Source: Mermis nigrescens (taxonomy: Eukaryota; Nematoda; Enoplea; Mermithida; Mermithidae). Taken from it: a stretch of DNA of 64,000 nucleotides. Each line of letters starts with the position of its first letter. Positions within the stretch are counted from its first letter, which is position 1. The position numbers were made by a program, and so were the translations under genes. The notes below the pieces were generated by a model. The model did no database searches. It saw nothing but the letters and a program-made list of their open reading frames with translations, and was not told the origin of the DNA. Shown here in pieces: positions 1 through 12,068 of the stretch. Location of the stretch: assembly GCA_036768485.1 (NCBI GenBank), contig JAVLUZ010000154.1:21319896-21383895 (forward strand), given 5' to 3'.

Positions 1-155
1 ATTAAATAAATATAATAAAAAATAATCGAATAAGAAACAAAAATGATACGACGCGTCAAAAACAGAAACGAAATTTAGTGAGAAAATAACTTTTTTGATT
101 TTAGCTTAATTTTGAACAAAGAAAATTGAAGTTTTATGAGTAAGCAGGTTATAAG

Positions 156-416
156 CATAGGTGGGCAGCACCGAAATTCTTGGGGGGGGGGGTGAAAAAA
201 TTTTCAAAGGTCAAAAAATGGTCTTAAAAGTGGTCGTATGGCAAAAAAACACCATTTTTTGACGTTTCTCACCGAGCACTATCCAATGGCGTCAAAAATC
301 GCTGAAAAAGCAAAACAAATTTCAAAATTTGAATTCTGGGGGTATTTTGATTTCTAGGGGTGTATTTCAATTTCTGGGGGTGCATACCCCCAAACCAACC
401 CCCACGCCCATGTGTG
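156..416 (+). mobile_element. CATAGGTGGGCAG-family MITE, copy 1
   Basis: A 261-bp element from CATAGGTGGGCAGCACC to CGCCCATGTGTG with perfect 8-bp flanks GTTATAAG (148-155, 417-424). The interior contains AAAATGG...GTCGTATGGC and ACGTTTCTC...AGCACTATCCA-type blocks shared by all copies. hAT-type by ends and duplication. Confidence 0.9.
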
Positions 417-609
417 GTTATAAGGAAATAAGGCTTCGAGATTTGAGAAAAAATTGAAGTTTGGGCGAAAGGACAGGAGTTGAAAGATTTGGTAAGTACT
501 AGATACGTAAGATATGAATAAAATGCAGATGAAATAAAATAATGGCTACATATCTAAAAGGAAAAAATCGAAAAAACCTTCAAAAAAATTCGAGCAAATT
601 GAACAGAAT

Positions 610-1110
610 ATAGCCAAAATGTGAATATACGACGCGAAGCGCCTGAAATTGGAGCTTTGAGACAAATGTTAGCAAAAAACTGCACACTTCGTACGATTTT
701 ATTCGGAAAATCGAGAATTTTAGAGAAGTCGCAACCATATATGATCTGGGGGAGGGGTTTGCGGGGACGGATTTTATCCCACCCAGGAAAATTTTTCACT
801 AACCCCCCCAGAATTGGCAATTTTTTGATATTTCTCAAAATTTTTCAAAATATTTAAAGAAAAGATGCTGTTTTGAGCTGTCTTTTTGCTAAAAAGTGCC
901 AAATTTTGGGCGCTTCGCGCCATTATACTCATGTTTTGACTATATTTCGTTCAAATTCTTCCGACTTTTTTGATTTTTTTTCGAATGTTTTTATGCTCTA
1001 GAAAGATAGAGCATCGTCAGAAACGCTGAAAATGATGGTTTTGACGCGTATTTACTATTTTTGGACCAAAAAAGGCACTTTATAATTTCAGCCCGCCCCT
1101 CCCCCAGAAT
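610..1110 (+). repeat. GGCGCTTCGCGCC-bearing dispersed repeat
   Basis: Order TTTTTC..TAACCCCC, GTGCCAAATTTTGGGCGCTT, TTTTTACG/TTTTTATG, GACGCGTATTTACTATTTTTG, then GGCACTTT resembles 8640-8990, 10110-10320 and (reverse) 60060-60400. Located left of the last VPS4-like exon found. Confidence 0.55.
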
Positions 1111-1559
1111 TCCAATGCTGTGCACGTATGGCGATGGTCGCAACCATTTTGCGAGGGTCTACATACATGCAGGCCCGTATCCGAGGATCCGACCAAGGGG
1201 GGGGGGGGGGTAGGGGCGGACTCAGACATAAATTGGTTTTTATCTCGGGCGATTCGTTGGATAGATAGCTCACAAAAACAGCATTTTTCGACGTTGTCCC
1301 TACATGCTCAATCCATAAGGATCATAGAACCTTAACTTTTTGAAAAAATTTTTCTCACTCAAGGCTATAAATAGTGTCGTTTTTTGGTCGCGCTTGAGCC
1401 AAAATTATTGAAAATACACCTAATCTGGCGCGAAGCGCCGAAAATTTGAAGATTTGACGACAAAGACATGCAATTTTTCCATCTTTCCGTTCAGTATCTT
1501 ACCCAACAGAATGTTTTTCAGTGAAGGGTAGGGGACCGCCCCGTACTCCTTAAATACGG

Positions 1560-1810
1560 CCCTGCATACAAGTGATGAATAAATTTTGGATAGGGGTTCC
1601 TAGACCATTTTTAGAGGGGGGGGGTTAATGACTCCAAATTTTGGCCAGAATAACGGCTAAAAATTCATGATAAACGGCCGAAAAATTCAATTTTTCCCAA
1701 AAATAGGAGGAGGGGCGTTCAAAAATTTTCTGGCTTCGGGAGGATGAGGGGGACAACAAACTTTGAGTGAGGGATCCTCCTATCACCCTGTTACATGCAT
1801 GGTAAGTTAT
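1560..1810 (+). repeat. TGTTACATGCATG-type dispersed repeat, copy 1
   Basis: Shares TTAATGAC..CAAATTTTGG.C, AAAAATT and a right end GAGGGATCC...CCCTGTTACATGCATG with 2600-2860, 30632-30895 and 53150-53350. Confidence 0.6.
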
Positions 1811-2299
1811 TAAACTAAGAGTCTAAGCCCCCTCAAGAACACATATGGCTATTAACTACTCGTACATAAATGTCTGAATGGCTCCTTAATTCTGACAGTT
1901 AATTAGGCAAAGTGAACAAGAAATTCAAGAATAGTTAAAAGAGATAAAAATATTTTCACAGGGGGTGAAAAACTAATTGGTAGGACGGGTGAAAAAACTT
2001 CCTTCCAAGATAATGTATGGCTGCCAGGCATATACATAATGGGGAATGGGGAGAATCCTCCACCCAAAGTCGGTCGTCCCCTCGCCACCTCCTTAAAGTC
2101 GAAACATTTTTGACCCCTCCTTCCGATTTTTGGCGAGAACTTGCGTTTTTTGACTATCTTCAGATCCTTTTTTCGAACACTTCTGATTGCTTTTTTGCTA
2201 TTTTTAGCTGAAAATTGAAGTCAATTACCCCGTCCCCTAAAAATGGCCGAAAAAATCATTGCGAAATTTCGAATCGTTGCGTATATGATGCCTGCTTAC

Positions 2300-2447
2300 C
2301 TTTATTCGCCTCGTGCTTTCCTCCTCATTGCTAGATCGGATTCTACACAAACTATCAATTTCGTCGAAAAAAATCAACGACGCTTTGCCGCAGCTCATGG
2401 CCGCATTGAATAAATCACGAATTAATTGTTCGCTTTGTCCCATCCAT
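2300..2447 (-). CDS. VPS4-like gene, exon 3 (pore loop and Walker B)
   Basis: Exon of 148 nt with acceptor CAG at 2450-2448 and donor AAAG|GTAAGC. The first base completes the Thr codon of exon 2; then WMGQSEQLIRDLF, the Walker B strand SLIFFDEIDSLC, and RRIK at the donor. VPS4 proteins have the same block (KWLGESEKLVKNLF, IIFIDEIDSLC, ARRIK). No exon continuing into the sensor-1 region was recognised further left. Confidence 0.85.
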
Positions 2448-5400
2448 CTGAATATTAAGGAAAACTAGTTCTTCCAAACTACTTTTTCAAATTTCATTCA
2501 AAAACCGATGATTTTTCCCTCTTGATTGGTTCATTAGACCAATTCATGGGTTTCCTAGTTAAAATTCACAGGTCCGAGTTTTGGGTTATTCGCGTACACA
2601 ACACATACATGCATACATTGTAGAGGCTCGAAATTGGGGATAGGACCCAGCCCATTTTAGAGCGAGGGAGTTAATGACCTACAATTTTTGGTCAAAGACG
2701 GCCAAAAAACGCCTAAACACTGCCAAAAAAAATTCAATTTTTTTCAAAAATTGGGGATGGGGGTCAAACATTTTCTGGCTGTGAGGGGGATGGGGGACGG
2801 CCGACTTTAGGTAGGGGATCCACTATCCCCCTCTTACATGTATGCATGCATGCCGGATACTAAATCGATTCGCGCGAGTTATTGGATAACGGAAAAACGG
2901 CGAAAAGGCTAATGGAACTGTTTTAAAAATTCGATCACCTCATCTGACAGCTTTTACTTAGAAAATTGATTTCTAAAAAAGAAATCTCAAAAATGCTTTG
3001 AAATTGTCTTCTCCGACCGTTCACTTTATTCAAATGTTAGACGACCGAAGCGAAGATTAAGTGATGATATTAATAGTCCTAGGCTCAAGAATGCTCAGCA
3101 TGATCTTCGTAGACCCCCAACTCTCTTGTTAAGAAGAACGGTAAAATTTTAAGTCACGCTTCACGGTATCATTGCGTTTTTGAGCATATATACATAAAAA
3201 TGCACCTACTTTCCATACGCTAGTAGCTCAAAACTTGGATGGAATGAAAGGAATTTTTAAAAACTAACGAAGTCGTTAATGCCCTTTCGATTAGTCAAAA
3301 ATGGCTGGAGAAAGCTTAACACTAATTTTATCGTCAAAACCGGCGGGTGGAGGTGAAAAATCTAATTTTCAGTAGGTTAGTGGAGAGGAGCACACAAGCG
3401 CATGAAGGGTCTGGACCATAAATGCACAGCGTGGCCAATCTGGGGGGTCAGCCAGCCTGAGGGGTCATAAATCGAGCTTTTGGGCCAAAATGACCTCAAA
3501 AACTGGTACAAGCGCTAAAATAGCGTTAAAACTATCTTATTGTACGGTTTATGGTCAATTAGAAGCCCTTTTGAATGCATATCTGGTCTGGACCCCCACT
3601 TGCATGTCTGATCTGGATAACCCAAATATCCGGCAGATCCCTCAAAATCGACAGATCCCCAGAATTGAATTTTTGGTGCTAGCTTCAGCAATATTGCCCC
3701 AACGGACCCCCAGGATTTGATTGCTGCCTATGTAGGGACAGAGGCAGCCTACATTGGAATTGGATCTAGGCTTACATTGGCATTAGCCTAACTGTGGGGG
3801 GGTCCGTGTGGCCTAAAACTAGTGGAAATGATTGTAACCCGCACGACCCACCGTCCCGCTAGACCGACTGGAAGTCTCGCTAGACCCACCACGTGCATAA
3901 TGACGTGTCCCGCTAGACCCACCATTTTGCGACTGTCCCGCTAGACCCACTGTCTCGGAAGACCCACCCAAAAAATGAAGACATACATATTACATGTGAA
4001 ATGGAAAATAGTTATCAAGACGCTTAAGCGAATTCTCCAAAATTTTTTGTAATTCGAAGCTGTTGTTTGTGAAAGTGCTGCATTATTCGAATGAGTGACT
4101 CAGAAAATTTTGTGTGAATAATGCGAGTGTAGGTCCTTTTTAGCTTGTTATTTATTAGTTATGTCTTGGTAAGTTATGTGACAATTGAATAAGAAAGTGA
4201 AACCGATAAAATTTATGTCTTTTTCGAAAACATTAACAGATTATAATTAATTGGAGAGAAAAGTTGAACCTTGAAAGGGCTAGTCGGAGTTTTTTTAAGC
4301 CAAAGGGGCTCTTTTTCTACTTCACTCTTGTGTTATTCCACATTCATCCCCAACCCTACGTGCGCATGTGAACTGGCTCATACTAGTAGGAGTAGCTGCA
4401 AAAACAATAGCTATTTAGGCATTTTTTAAGTGAGAAAAGTAGGTAAGTATATATCCGTTTCAAACTCATAAAAAACAACTAGCAGTTCTAAGTTCCAAAA
4501 AGGCTATAATAGCTAGTTTTTAAAGCCCAAAAACGGCTATATAGCTGTTTTTGTACGCCAAAATGGCTATGTAGAGATCAGTTTTCCGGTCAAAATAAAT
4601 TACCAATTTTATTTGGGGGTATGCAAACCCCAGAAATCGGTAACCCCCCAGAAATCAAAATTCCCCCAGAATTCAATTTATGAAATTATTTTTGTTGCTT
4701 TTCTAGCGAATTTTTTATGTTATTGGATAGTGCTCGATGAGAAACGTCGAAACGTTCTGCACTCATAATATTCACCAACTGAATCGTCGCTTAAACGTTT
4801 CTGCGATTTATTTAAAAAATATTAGGTTTCGTTATTATTAGCTTCATAGACTAGCATAGCTGACTTCATGTAACGAGTTAAAACGAAATTAGCGCGACCG
4901 AAATTCATGGCTCGATTCGAAATCAAAATTTCTATATAGTCTTTGAAGCGATGAAATAAACTGAGCACATGAACATTAACCCTCCTTAGTCCTATTTTTA
5001 AAAACAGATTCAGATTTATTGACAATGACCTAATTAACATATCTGATTTTTTAGTGAGAATTTGCAACATCCTTTCGGCCTGATTATTGTTGAGCCGTCT
5101 TTGTGAAATGCCTACATGCGGTTCATTATATTCATATGTGCATATCTGTACTGTTATCGGAATGCAGAGTCAATGCTTCAATATGTGTGCCTAAGTATGC
5201 GGGAATTCCCTGATCGGAGGATACAAAGAGTACAATACCTTTACATTGAAAGCAAAAAATACACTCTGAAATGTTTTAACAAGAGTGTATTCCTTGACAT
5301 GGAAAATAAAAATTTATTCTTAAAAAATAATCGGCCATGACTAGTTACTTTTCATTGCCACACACATACACGCACGCACATATCTTCTTTGCATGTTATA

Positions 5401-8400
5401 ATTTGTAATGTACACAATTTCATGCAATAATATACAAAACTTATTTATTTATTGATTTAATTTAATCGATTAGTCAGTTGATTAAATGTAATTATTTTTG
5501 AATTAATTATTCATATATTTGACCAAACATATATACTTGAATGGATACACTCGTTTTAACTCGTTACATGAAGTCAGCTATGTTAGTCTGTGAAGCTGAT
5601 AATGATGAAACTTTTTATATTTTTCAAAAAAATCGCAGAAACGTTTAAGCGACGATGTAATATGTATGACTTCATTTTTTCGGGTGGGTCTTCCGAGACA
5701 GTGGGTCTAGCGGGACGGTCGCAAAATGGTGGGTCTAGCGGGACACCTCATTATGCACGTGGTGGGTCTAGCGAGACTTCCGGTGGGTCTAGCGGGACGG
5801 TGGGTCTAGCGGGACGGTGGGTCAAGCGGGACGGTGGGTCTAGCGGGACGGGACCAGTGGAAATGCCAAAAAATGAATTCTGGAGGTGTGTCGATTTTTT
5901 TGAAGAGGTCTGCCAGATGTTCGAAGAGTAGTCACCTCCGAACTCCCGCCCCCACCCTCGCAAACACGTGGATGTAGGGAATCCCCACCATATCTCTAGG
6001 TATGACAAGGGAGTTTAAGGAATTCCATACACAAATTCGACCGACTCCCACAAATTCCCCAGAGCAGTATTTTATTTTAAACCACCCCCTATTTTTGAAC
6101 AAACTAGCGTCTTCAGGCCATTTTCGGTGCTTTTCTGCCAGTTTTGGCAAATTTTCGAAGCTCAACAGATATTCACAGCGTGGGAATAATAAGAAAGACC
6201 ATTAAAATTTTCCTATAGCGCCTTTTTGTACTCAAAAACAATAAATTAAATAAATCGCCTATAAAATGCTTCCACTTTTGACACTAAAAACATAAATCCA
6301 TCAATTTGGCGAGAAATAATGATGTTTTAGATGATTTTGACAAAATTTTGAACGCTTTCAGGGCACAAGGTATATACATAAGCTTATAAATCCAGCGCAA
6401 AGCTACGGGAAAACCTCGGCATTATTTTCGCTTTTGTCCTCAAACATAATATAGAAAGTGTTCCTTCAGCTCAAAACTGTAGGACAGTACCTTTCTGCCT
6501 GACCCTTCAGGTGAGAGGTAATACTCCTCCATGTGCAGGTGTAGTGAATACGCTAAACATTTTTTGGCGTTTCTGACAAAGCTGCACTTTTCTAAAATCA
6601 GGGTCGGCCGGGGAAGGGTAACATCTCACAAATCCAAAACAGTTAATTTAACATTCACGAGTTTTTTGTTTAAACGATTAAAATAGTCGAAATAGCCTAT
6701 GAAACGTCTCTTTATAGTAATATCGCATTTTTAAAGCATTTCGAGTCAATTTTGACTGCTTTGTACCACTTTTAACAGTAAAAAATACAGAAAATGATCG
6801 ATTTTTGGCGCTTTTTAAAGTGAAAAGTACATAAAAGTATTGATCCGACGCGCAGCGCCGGAAAAATTGACATTCACCACTGATTTTGACCTCAAAAATG
6901 ATGCAAAAAACGTTCCGACAGCTAAAAATCGCCGGACAGTACCTGTCTGGCTGGCCCTTTAGCGTGTGATAATACCCCTCACCCCGATGTGCATGCATGT
7001 CTAAAATGTTCAAACGTAAAACAATTTCAAGAAATTTCGAATAAATTGAAAAAAGGTCAAAAAATGAGTAAACGGTGCGATAATTCGTTACTCCTGAGAA
7101 TGCTGATAACAACCCCTCCTATGCAATTTTTTCCTCGAAGACGCGCTAATTCGAGGGGGTGAAGAAGTTTCTGAAGGGGTAGGTGTGAAAGCCCCGCAAA
7201 CCCCCAAAAAGATCATGTAATCAAGTATGCTGCCTAAGCGTAAATATATATTACGTCGAAACGACGTCAGCTGAGGATACGTGATAAACGTGCGAGGCGC
7301 AAATTTCGTTGGAAAGGGCGCGAGCCAGGCGCGTTTTGCCCGTGCCGGGCGGCCCATATAATAGAATGCAGCGCCATGGTTTTCGGCCATCAGTGAACCA
7401 ATCCGGAAACCGGATTGGTTCAACGACGGCCTCGCGCAGGGCTTGTTTTGCCCCCTGCAAACCGACGACTGATTCGTCCAGCGAACCCTGGCCGGCTACT
7501 TCGACTAACATATTTTTAATGATAGCCTGGCGCCCGGCCAAAAAATCATCGTGGCTCGAATTGGGCGCCTTTTTGAAATTTAGCTCGATGAAATTCGACA
7601 TTTCAGACTCCAATTCGAAATTAAACACACAGGGGAGGCAATAATAATGTTTTGCGACAAAAATCGTGACAAATAGACAAAAAATGGGTTTTTCCAGAAA
7701 AATGCTAAAAATAATCAAAGTAATGAGGTGCAATTACTATTTAATTTAGGGCAATCGTAGAAAACAGGAAGTCCCGCTCTTTTATCCGCCCCGGATAGCC
7801 CATACATATACTTGCAACAGGGGATGAGGATCCAATCAATCAATTGGTCAATCAAAATGATTTATTGCAGGGCAAAAAATGGAAAAATTTTATTTTTTTT
7901 CATTTTTTATCCCCCAGACTTTAAGCAAAAACTTTGAGTCTGGGTGCTTTTTTGTCAACCTCCTAAAGTCTTGAGCCGTTTTGCGTTTCTGACAAACAGA
8001 TTTAGTTCATGATTAAAAAGCTCAAATCAATAAATTTTATCAACGACTGATTGCGCTGCGAGAAATCGGAAATATTGCAAAAAATACAGCGCGTAAAATC
8101 GCTAGCAGATCTTATTCCATCGCTCCAAAATCATATTTCTCTATACCCTCAAATTTTGGACAAAACATGGCAGTTTTAAATTGAGCCAATTTGCCGCGAC
8201 TAAATAAAGTAAACCTCGCTACAAAGAACTTCAGAATTTGCCAGCTGATTGGTCGAAAGAATAAAAGGCAATAAATCACGAAAATGGGCGATTCCTGCCA
8301 ATTTTCATGCCTAGTCATTTGAAGAATTTGCACAACATTTCATGACAGCCCAATGTTTCGGAAACATGAGCGACAAGTATGCCTCTCACACGTACGTTTA

Positions 8401-9988
8401 ACGGAGGAACCCTCCACCCAAATTCAGTCGTCCCATCTTGGGGGGGGTTCCCTCATGCATATAACAGGTAATTCCCCCAGCTAAAATTGGTCGCCCGAAG
8501 GTCAGTAAATTTTTAACCCCTAATTTTAGCAAAAATTTGGATTTTTGGACAGTTTTTAAGTGTTTTCTGGACGCTTTTGGCCAAAAAACGGAGGTCATTT
8601 ACCCCCTTCTCAAATGGCCGGAGACCGCCAGCAATATTTCAAGCCGTTACATGTAATGGTTTCATTCTCGACCCCAGAAAAAATTTTAAAACCTCCAGAA
8701 ACAATTTTTCACCACCTCCAGAATTCGCGATTTTTCTGAAAATTTGCAGAAAAGTGCTGATTTGAGTGTTTTTTTGCTATCTGCTTGGCGCTTGCAAAAA
8801 TGTGTCAAATTTTCGGCGCTGCGCGCCATACACTCATTATTTTACTTAACATTTTATTAAATATCGATATTTTTTCAAATTTTTTTACGTTAAAAAAGAG
8901 CAATATCAGGACCGGCAAAAAATAACGTTTTTAATGAGTATTATCCGTTTTTGACCCCCAAAAAAGACACTTTGGTAAACATTTTTGATTTCACCCCAAG
9001 ATTTCCTACGTTATGTAGCACAGTTTTTTGTATTCGGTGAAGATTTTTCCCGATATACAAAGACTTTTTAGGACCGTCTTTGTGCATGTACAAAGATTTT
9101 TGGGAAGACAAAAACTGTAAAAAAGTGAACAATTCCCAAAAATTTTCGACACTCCGCGCCGAAATGAGTAATTGTTTGTACCATATGTCTTTTAAATGGC
9201 AGAATTTGCATTTAGAATAGAAAAATATCGAATTTTTTGTCGCTTCGCGCCGTTTTGAGACACTTTTTACCATTTTGGCGTCAGAAACCCAAAAATTAGC
9301 TAAAATACACTACCAAAGGTCGAAAAAGCCTGTTTTACCACACTAAAATCGCTACTGTACCATACAATGGTACCAAAAAATTTACATGTACAAAATGTAC
9401 AAAGACTTTTAGGAATCATCTTTGTGCATGTATATACAAACGGACATTGTACAAAAAACACTGCCATGTAGTAAGCTGCATGACCTTCCCCATCCCAAAG
9501 TCAAACAATATGTGAGAACCCTCGATTTTTAGGAAGAATTTGCGCTTTTAATCATTTTTACATGTTTTTTTTGCGACTTTCGGTCATAAATTGAAGGGCA
9601 TTTACTCCGTCTCCCATTGAAATTGGCCGCTACCCCCAACTAAAATGTTGAGCTGTAATCTACCCTCTATGCTTACGTATGCTTATTTTGTGCTGTTGCG
9701 ACCTACCGTTTTTCGGCACTTGCTTGGGGACAACACTCGAAAACGTTTAACCAATTTGTTGTTTTCGCTTTCTTCAGATTGACGACGCACGATATTCCGG
9801 ATCGACAAATCGATTAGTCGAAGAAAGTTTAAAATATCAGTGGGAATTTGACGGGGTTGCTTAGTGACTGTTTCAATACAGGGCAACAATTTTGAAAATA
9901 GCAAAGTGCGAGTCTGATCTATCTCTCCAGCCGACGATAGCGATTTAGCCTCAGTTGTCAACTTGAAAATTTCTCGTAAACACTCCAT
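2300..9988 (-). CDS. VPS4-like AAA ATPase, 5' three exons (partial gene)
   Basis: Spliced gene on the minus strand: exon 1 9988-9707, exon 2 7607-7255, exon 3 2447-2300. Intron phases are mutually consistent (0, 2, 0) and all junctions are GT..AG. The assembled 261 residues hold a helical N-terminal region (about 1-80, where VPS4 has its MIT domain), a linker, the AAA entry motif VVGLQGAKQALREAV, Walker A GPPGTGKT (179-186), pore-loop sequence TWMG (212-215) and Walker B SLIFFDEIDS (235-244), ending ESTRRIK. Established: VPS4 ATPases disassemble ESCRT-III on endosomal membranes and at cytokinetic bridges; AAA relatives are katanin, spastin and fidgetin. The order and wording of motifs fit VPS4 best. 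The second half of the ATPase (sensor 1, arginine fingers, C-terminal helix) is not seen and should lie left of position 1. The residue before the pore-loop tryptophan is Thr where VPS4 usually has Lys. The start ATG is tentative because the frame stays open for a short distance upstream. Confidence 0.85.
2448..3820. other. VPS4-like intron 2, right-hand part
   Basis: Intronic sequence with one dispersed repeat (2600-2860) and otherwise low-complexity AT-rich DNA. No exon or RNA gene recognised. Confidence 0.6.
2600..2860 (+). repeat. TGTTACATGCATG-type dispersed repeat, copy 2
   Basis: Same layout as copy 1, right end CCCCCTCTTACATGTATGC. In intron 2 of the VPS4-like gene. Confidence 0.6.
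3831..5855. mobile_element. Element with CCCGCTAGACCCACC arrays in inverted ends
   Basis: Inverted arrays of an 18-bp unit (GTCCCGCTAGACCCACC) at about 3850-3970 and 5680-5855, continuing into inverted unique sequence (AATGAAGACATACATATTAC near 3974, complement near 5665). A further inverted pair lies inside (4762-4890 against 5547-5662). AGTGGAAATG flanks both sides (3821-3830, 5856-5865), containing an 8-bp TGGAAATG. No coding domain. Lies in intron 2 of the VPS4-like gene. Confidence 0.75.
4612..4757 (-). repeat. CATAGGTGGGCAG-family fragment
   Basis: Reverse-oriented interior (GATAGTGCTCGATGAGAAAC and CCCCCCAGAAATC blocks) without ends, inside the element 3831-5855. Confidence 0.65.
5866..7254. 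other. VPS4-like intron 2, left-hand part
   Basis: AT-rich. Contains two related blocks at about 6360-6540 and 6840-7000 (ACAGTACCT.TCTG.CTG.CCTTTAG and ATGTGCA.G), also seen at 52500-52690. No coding sequence recognised. Confidence 0.55.
7255..7607 (-). CDS. VPS4-like gene, exon 2 (Walker A)
   Basis: Exon of 353 nt, acceptor AG at 7609-7608 and donor AC|GTAATA at 7255/7254. It encodes VVGLQGAKQALREAV, PWRCILLYGPPGTGKTRLA and the following HVSSADVVS, colinear with the VPS4 ATPase start. It ends two bases into the codon completed by exon 3. GC content is clearly higher than in the flanking introns. The upstream acceptor is the least certain boundary, since the pyrimidine tract lies some 20 nt before the chosen AG. 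Confidence 0.85.
8640..8990 (+). repeat. GGCGCTTCGCGCC-bearing dispersed repeat, second copy
   Basis: GTCAAATTTTCGGCGCTGCG and TTATCCGTTTTTGACCCCC parallel the copy at 610-1110. In intron 1 of the VPS4-like gene. Confidence 0.55.
9019..9463 (+). mobile_element. CACGGTTTTTTG-family MITE, copy A
   Basis: A 445-bp element from CACAGTTTTTTGTATTCGG to TTGTACAAAAAACACTG. Near both ends it holds inverted versions of GTACAAAGACTTTT. Flanks TTATGTAG/CCATGTAG match 6 of 8. Lies in intron 1 of the VPS4-like gene. Confidence 0.8.
9707..9988 (-). CDS. VPS4-like gene, exon 1 (N-terminal, MIT-like)
   Basis: Ninety-four codons from ATG at 9988 to donor ACG|GTAGGT (intron starts at 9706). The peptide begins MECLREIFKLTTEAKSL and is rich in predicted helix with two or three amphipathic stretches, then a basic Ser/Asn-rich linker. 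This is where VPS4 has the three-helix MIT domain that binds ESCRT-III tails; sequence identity is weak, so the MIT call is inference from position and helical pattern. It joins exon 2 in phase 0. Confidence 0.65.
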
Positions 9989-10751
9989 ATGTCGAGATTG
10001 AAGCCGAAAAATTAAAATACAAATTAGAAAGTTAAATCGTAAACATCTACGACATACGAGTTCTTGGGTCTGACTGAGTGTAGATTTTGAAAAAATTATA
10101 AAAGGATACTCGTATTTTTTCCAGCGATTTTAGCTGCATGTGTCAAATTTGCTGTATACCCATTTTTTGACCATGCTTTGCAAAACTTTCTCAATTTTTC
10201 CGGAATTTTCATTATATTTTAATGTATTAGAAAGAACGATCATAATCTGAAACTTGAAAAAAGTGTTTTTGACGTGTTCTCAAGTTTTTGAGCTTAAAAA
10301 ACAGTTTAAAAATTTTTTTAACGCTGGCCCCTGAATTCTCAAGTTGAACATGTATGATATACGAGTGTAAAATCCTAGTAGGAACCTGATTCAAGCAGTC
10401 AAAATAGTTCCATTGTTATTTGAGCTAAAAATTACATTTCTTAATATATAATCGAGTCTGATTTTAATAAGATAGATTTCTTTCTGATATACATGGGCTT
10501 CAAAATGATGTGATACTTCTCGAGATGAAGAGTTCAAACATTGCGCTTCCTCCAAAATAAAATTCTGGTATGGCCCCTGACTGCCGCTAACAGCAAGCTG
10601 AATTATCAAAACTTGACAGCTGACGTTATCAGTGCTACAGAATATTAAATGTGTTCCTCAGCAAAATTCACGAATGTTTCAAATTTTAAATGAACATCTT
10701 ATGCCGCTACTCGCTTCATTGTCAGACAGCAGCGAATTTACATTGTACACA

Positions 10752-10904
10752 GTGTTGGGTTATTAGCATAGTACGTGCACAGTTCCCCAAAAATGTGAAC
10801 AACGCACAGGTTTGGTTTGTAGATGCAGTAATACGTGCACAGTTATAATATAGTAATTTGTGTTATGTCAAGTTTGTTTGCTTAAAGCTACTGAAAACGT
10901 AGGT
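10752..10904 (+). repeat. Repeat segment shared in inverse with 32782-32926
   Basis: GTGTTGGGTTATTAGCATAG and the following 150 bp (with TACGTGCACAGTT and GCTACTGAAAACGTA) occur reverse-complemented at 32782-32926. Lies 270 bp before the Merlin-like pseudogene and may be an end of that element (inference). Confidence 0.7.
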
Positions 10905-11175
10905 ACATAACAATAAATAAGGTGCTTGATGATAATAACATAATCAGAATAAACAAATAATGTTTGATCAAGTAGGTATTCGATTAAGAAGGATAAATAG
11001 CGAAGGTCATATCCGTCTTTTTGTCATCATAGCCGGTGATCCAGATATATTCGAGTTTTGTGCTACAATTTCTTTGGAAGACTTAGCAATTTAAATCGCT
11101 AAACACCATGGACTCCTGCTTTCAAATCATATGATTGGGCAGCAGCAGTAGCAGCAACAGCAAGAACAACGATGC

Positions 11176-12068
11176 TTGCTTGGCACCCAGAATTGTACTG
11201 GAACTGTGAGGGCAACAAAAGTTTTTAAGCAAGATCGAGCAAAGAACACGACGTTTTTCGCTGCAACAGGTACACAAAAACTCGCTCAGCAAAAAACGCT
11301 CTTATTCAAGGCGAAATATGAGGGGGCCAGGCGTAACGATGAATCAAGATATTTTTCTGTGACTGTTAATGTGATTAGCAAATACCAAACGAATTGAGCA
11401 TTAAAATGGCGATTACATTAATTCACTTATGGGCGAAAAATTTGTCGATGTTGCAGAAAAAACATTTAATGGGCAATACTATGCAGCAAAATCATACCTT
11501 AGTTGATTGGAGAAATTACCTCCGTGAAATATGTTTTCGAGCCTTACAAGAGGCCCCACAAATAGGCGGCCCTGGGGAAACTGTACAGATTGATAAAAGC
11601 CTGATGAGAACTCAAAGGAAATACAACAGGGGTAGACTTCTGGCTAGTAACAAAGCCCCACCAGCTCGTCAGAATTATGGTATAAGAATCGTAGCACCCT
11701 GGATTTTCAGAATGGTTTGGAAACGGCCAGATGGGACACACAAGATCTTCACATGCTTCATGCTTTGCGAAGAAATGAGTAGACTTTATCAGCAATAATC
11801 CGGCAAAATATTGCACCATTAACAACGATAACGTCGGATCAGTGGGCTGCTTATCGAAATATTGGCAATTGGGCGGGATTTAATTGTAATCACCAAACAG
11901 TGAATAATGATCAAAATTTCGTTAATCCGAATACTGGAGCACATATGCAAAGAATGTAAAGTCAATGGGGACATGTTAAGACGGAAATACTGCGAAAAAT
12001 GCGAGGTACCTCTTCGAATTTGTTGCCCGAACATTAGACCGAATATTGGTGGCGCAAGATGCACCAAT
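11176..12068 (+). pseudogene. Merlin/IS1595-like DDE transposase pseudogene
   Basis: Fragments in shifting frames read colinearly as an ISXO2/IS1595-type transposase: LIHLWAKNLS and VDWRNYLREIC, then the hallmark GGPGETVQIDKSL with the first catalytic Asp and RKYNRGRLL; after a frameshift near 11780, TLSAIIRQNIAPLTTITSDQ and WAAY (second Asp), then NHQTVNNDQNFVNPNTGAH, and finally TEYWWRKMH. The third acidic residue falls in QRM-stop-SQWGHVK, where relatives have Glu; a TAA now occupies that codon. A further stop precedes TEYWWR. Merlin elements move by a DDE transposase in the nucleus (established). This copy is dead: at least one frameshift and two stops. It lies next to a repeat segment shared with 32782-32926. 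Confidence 0.8.
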
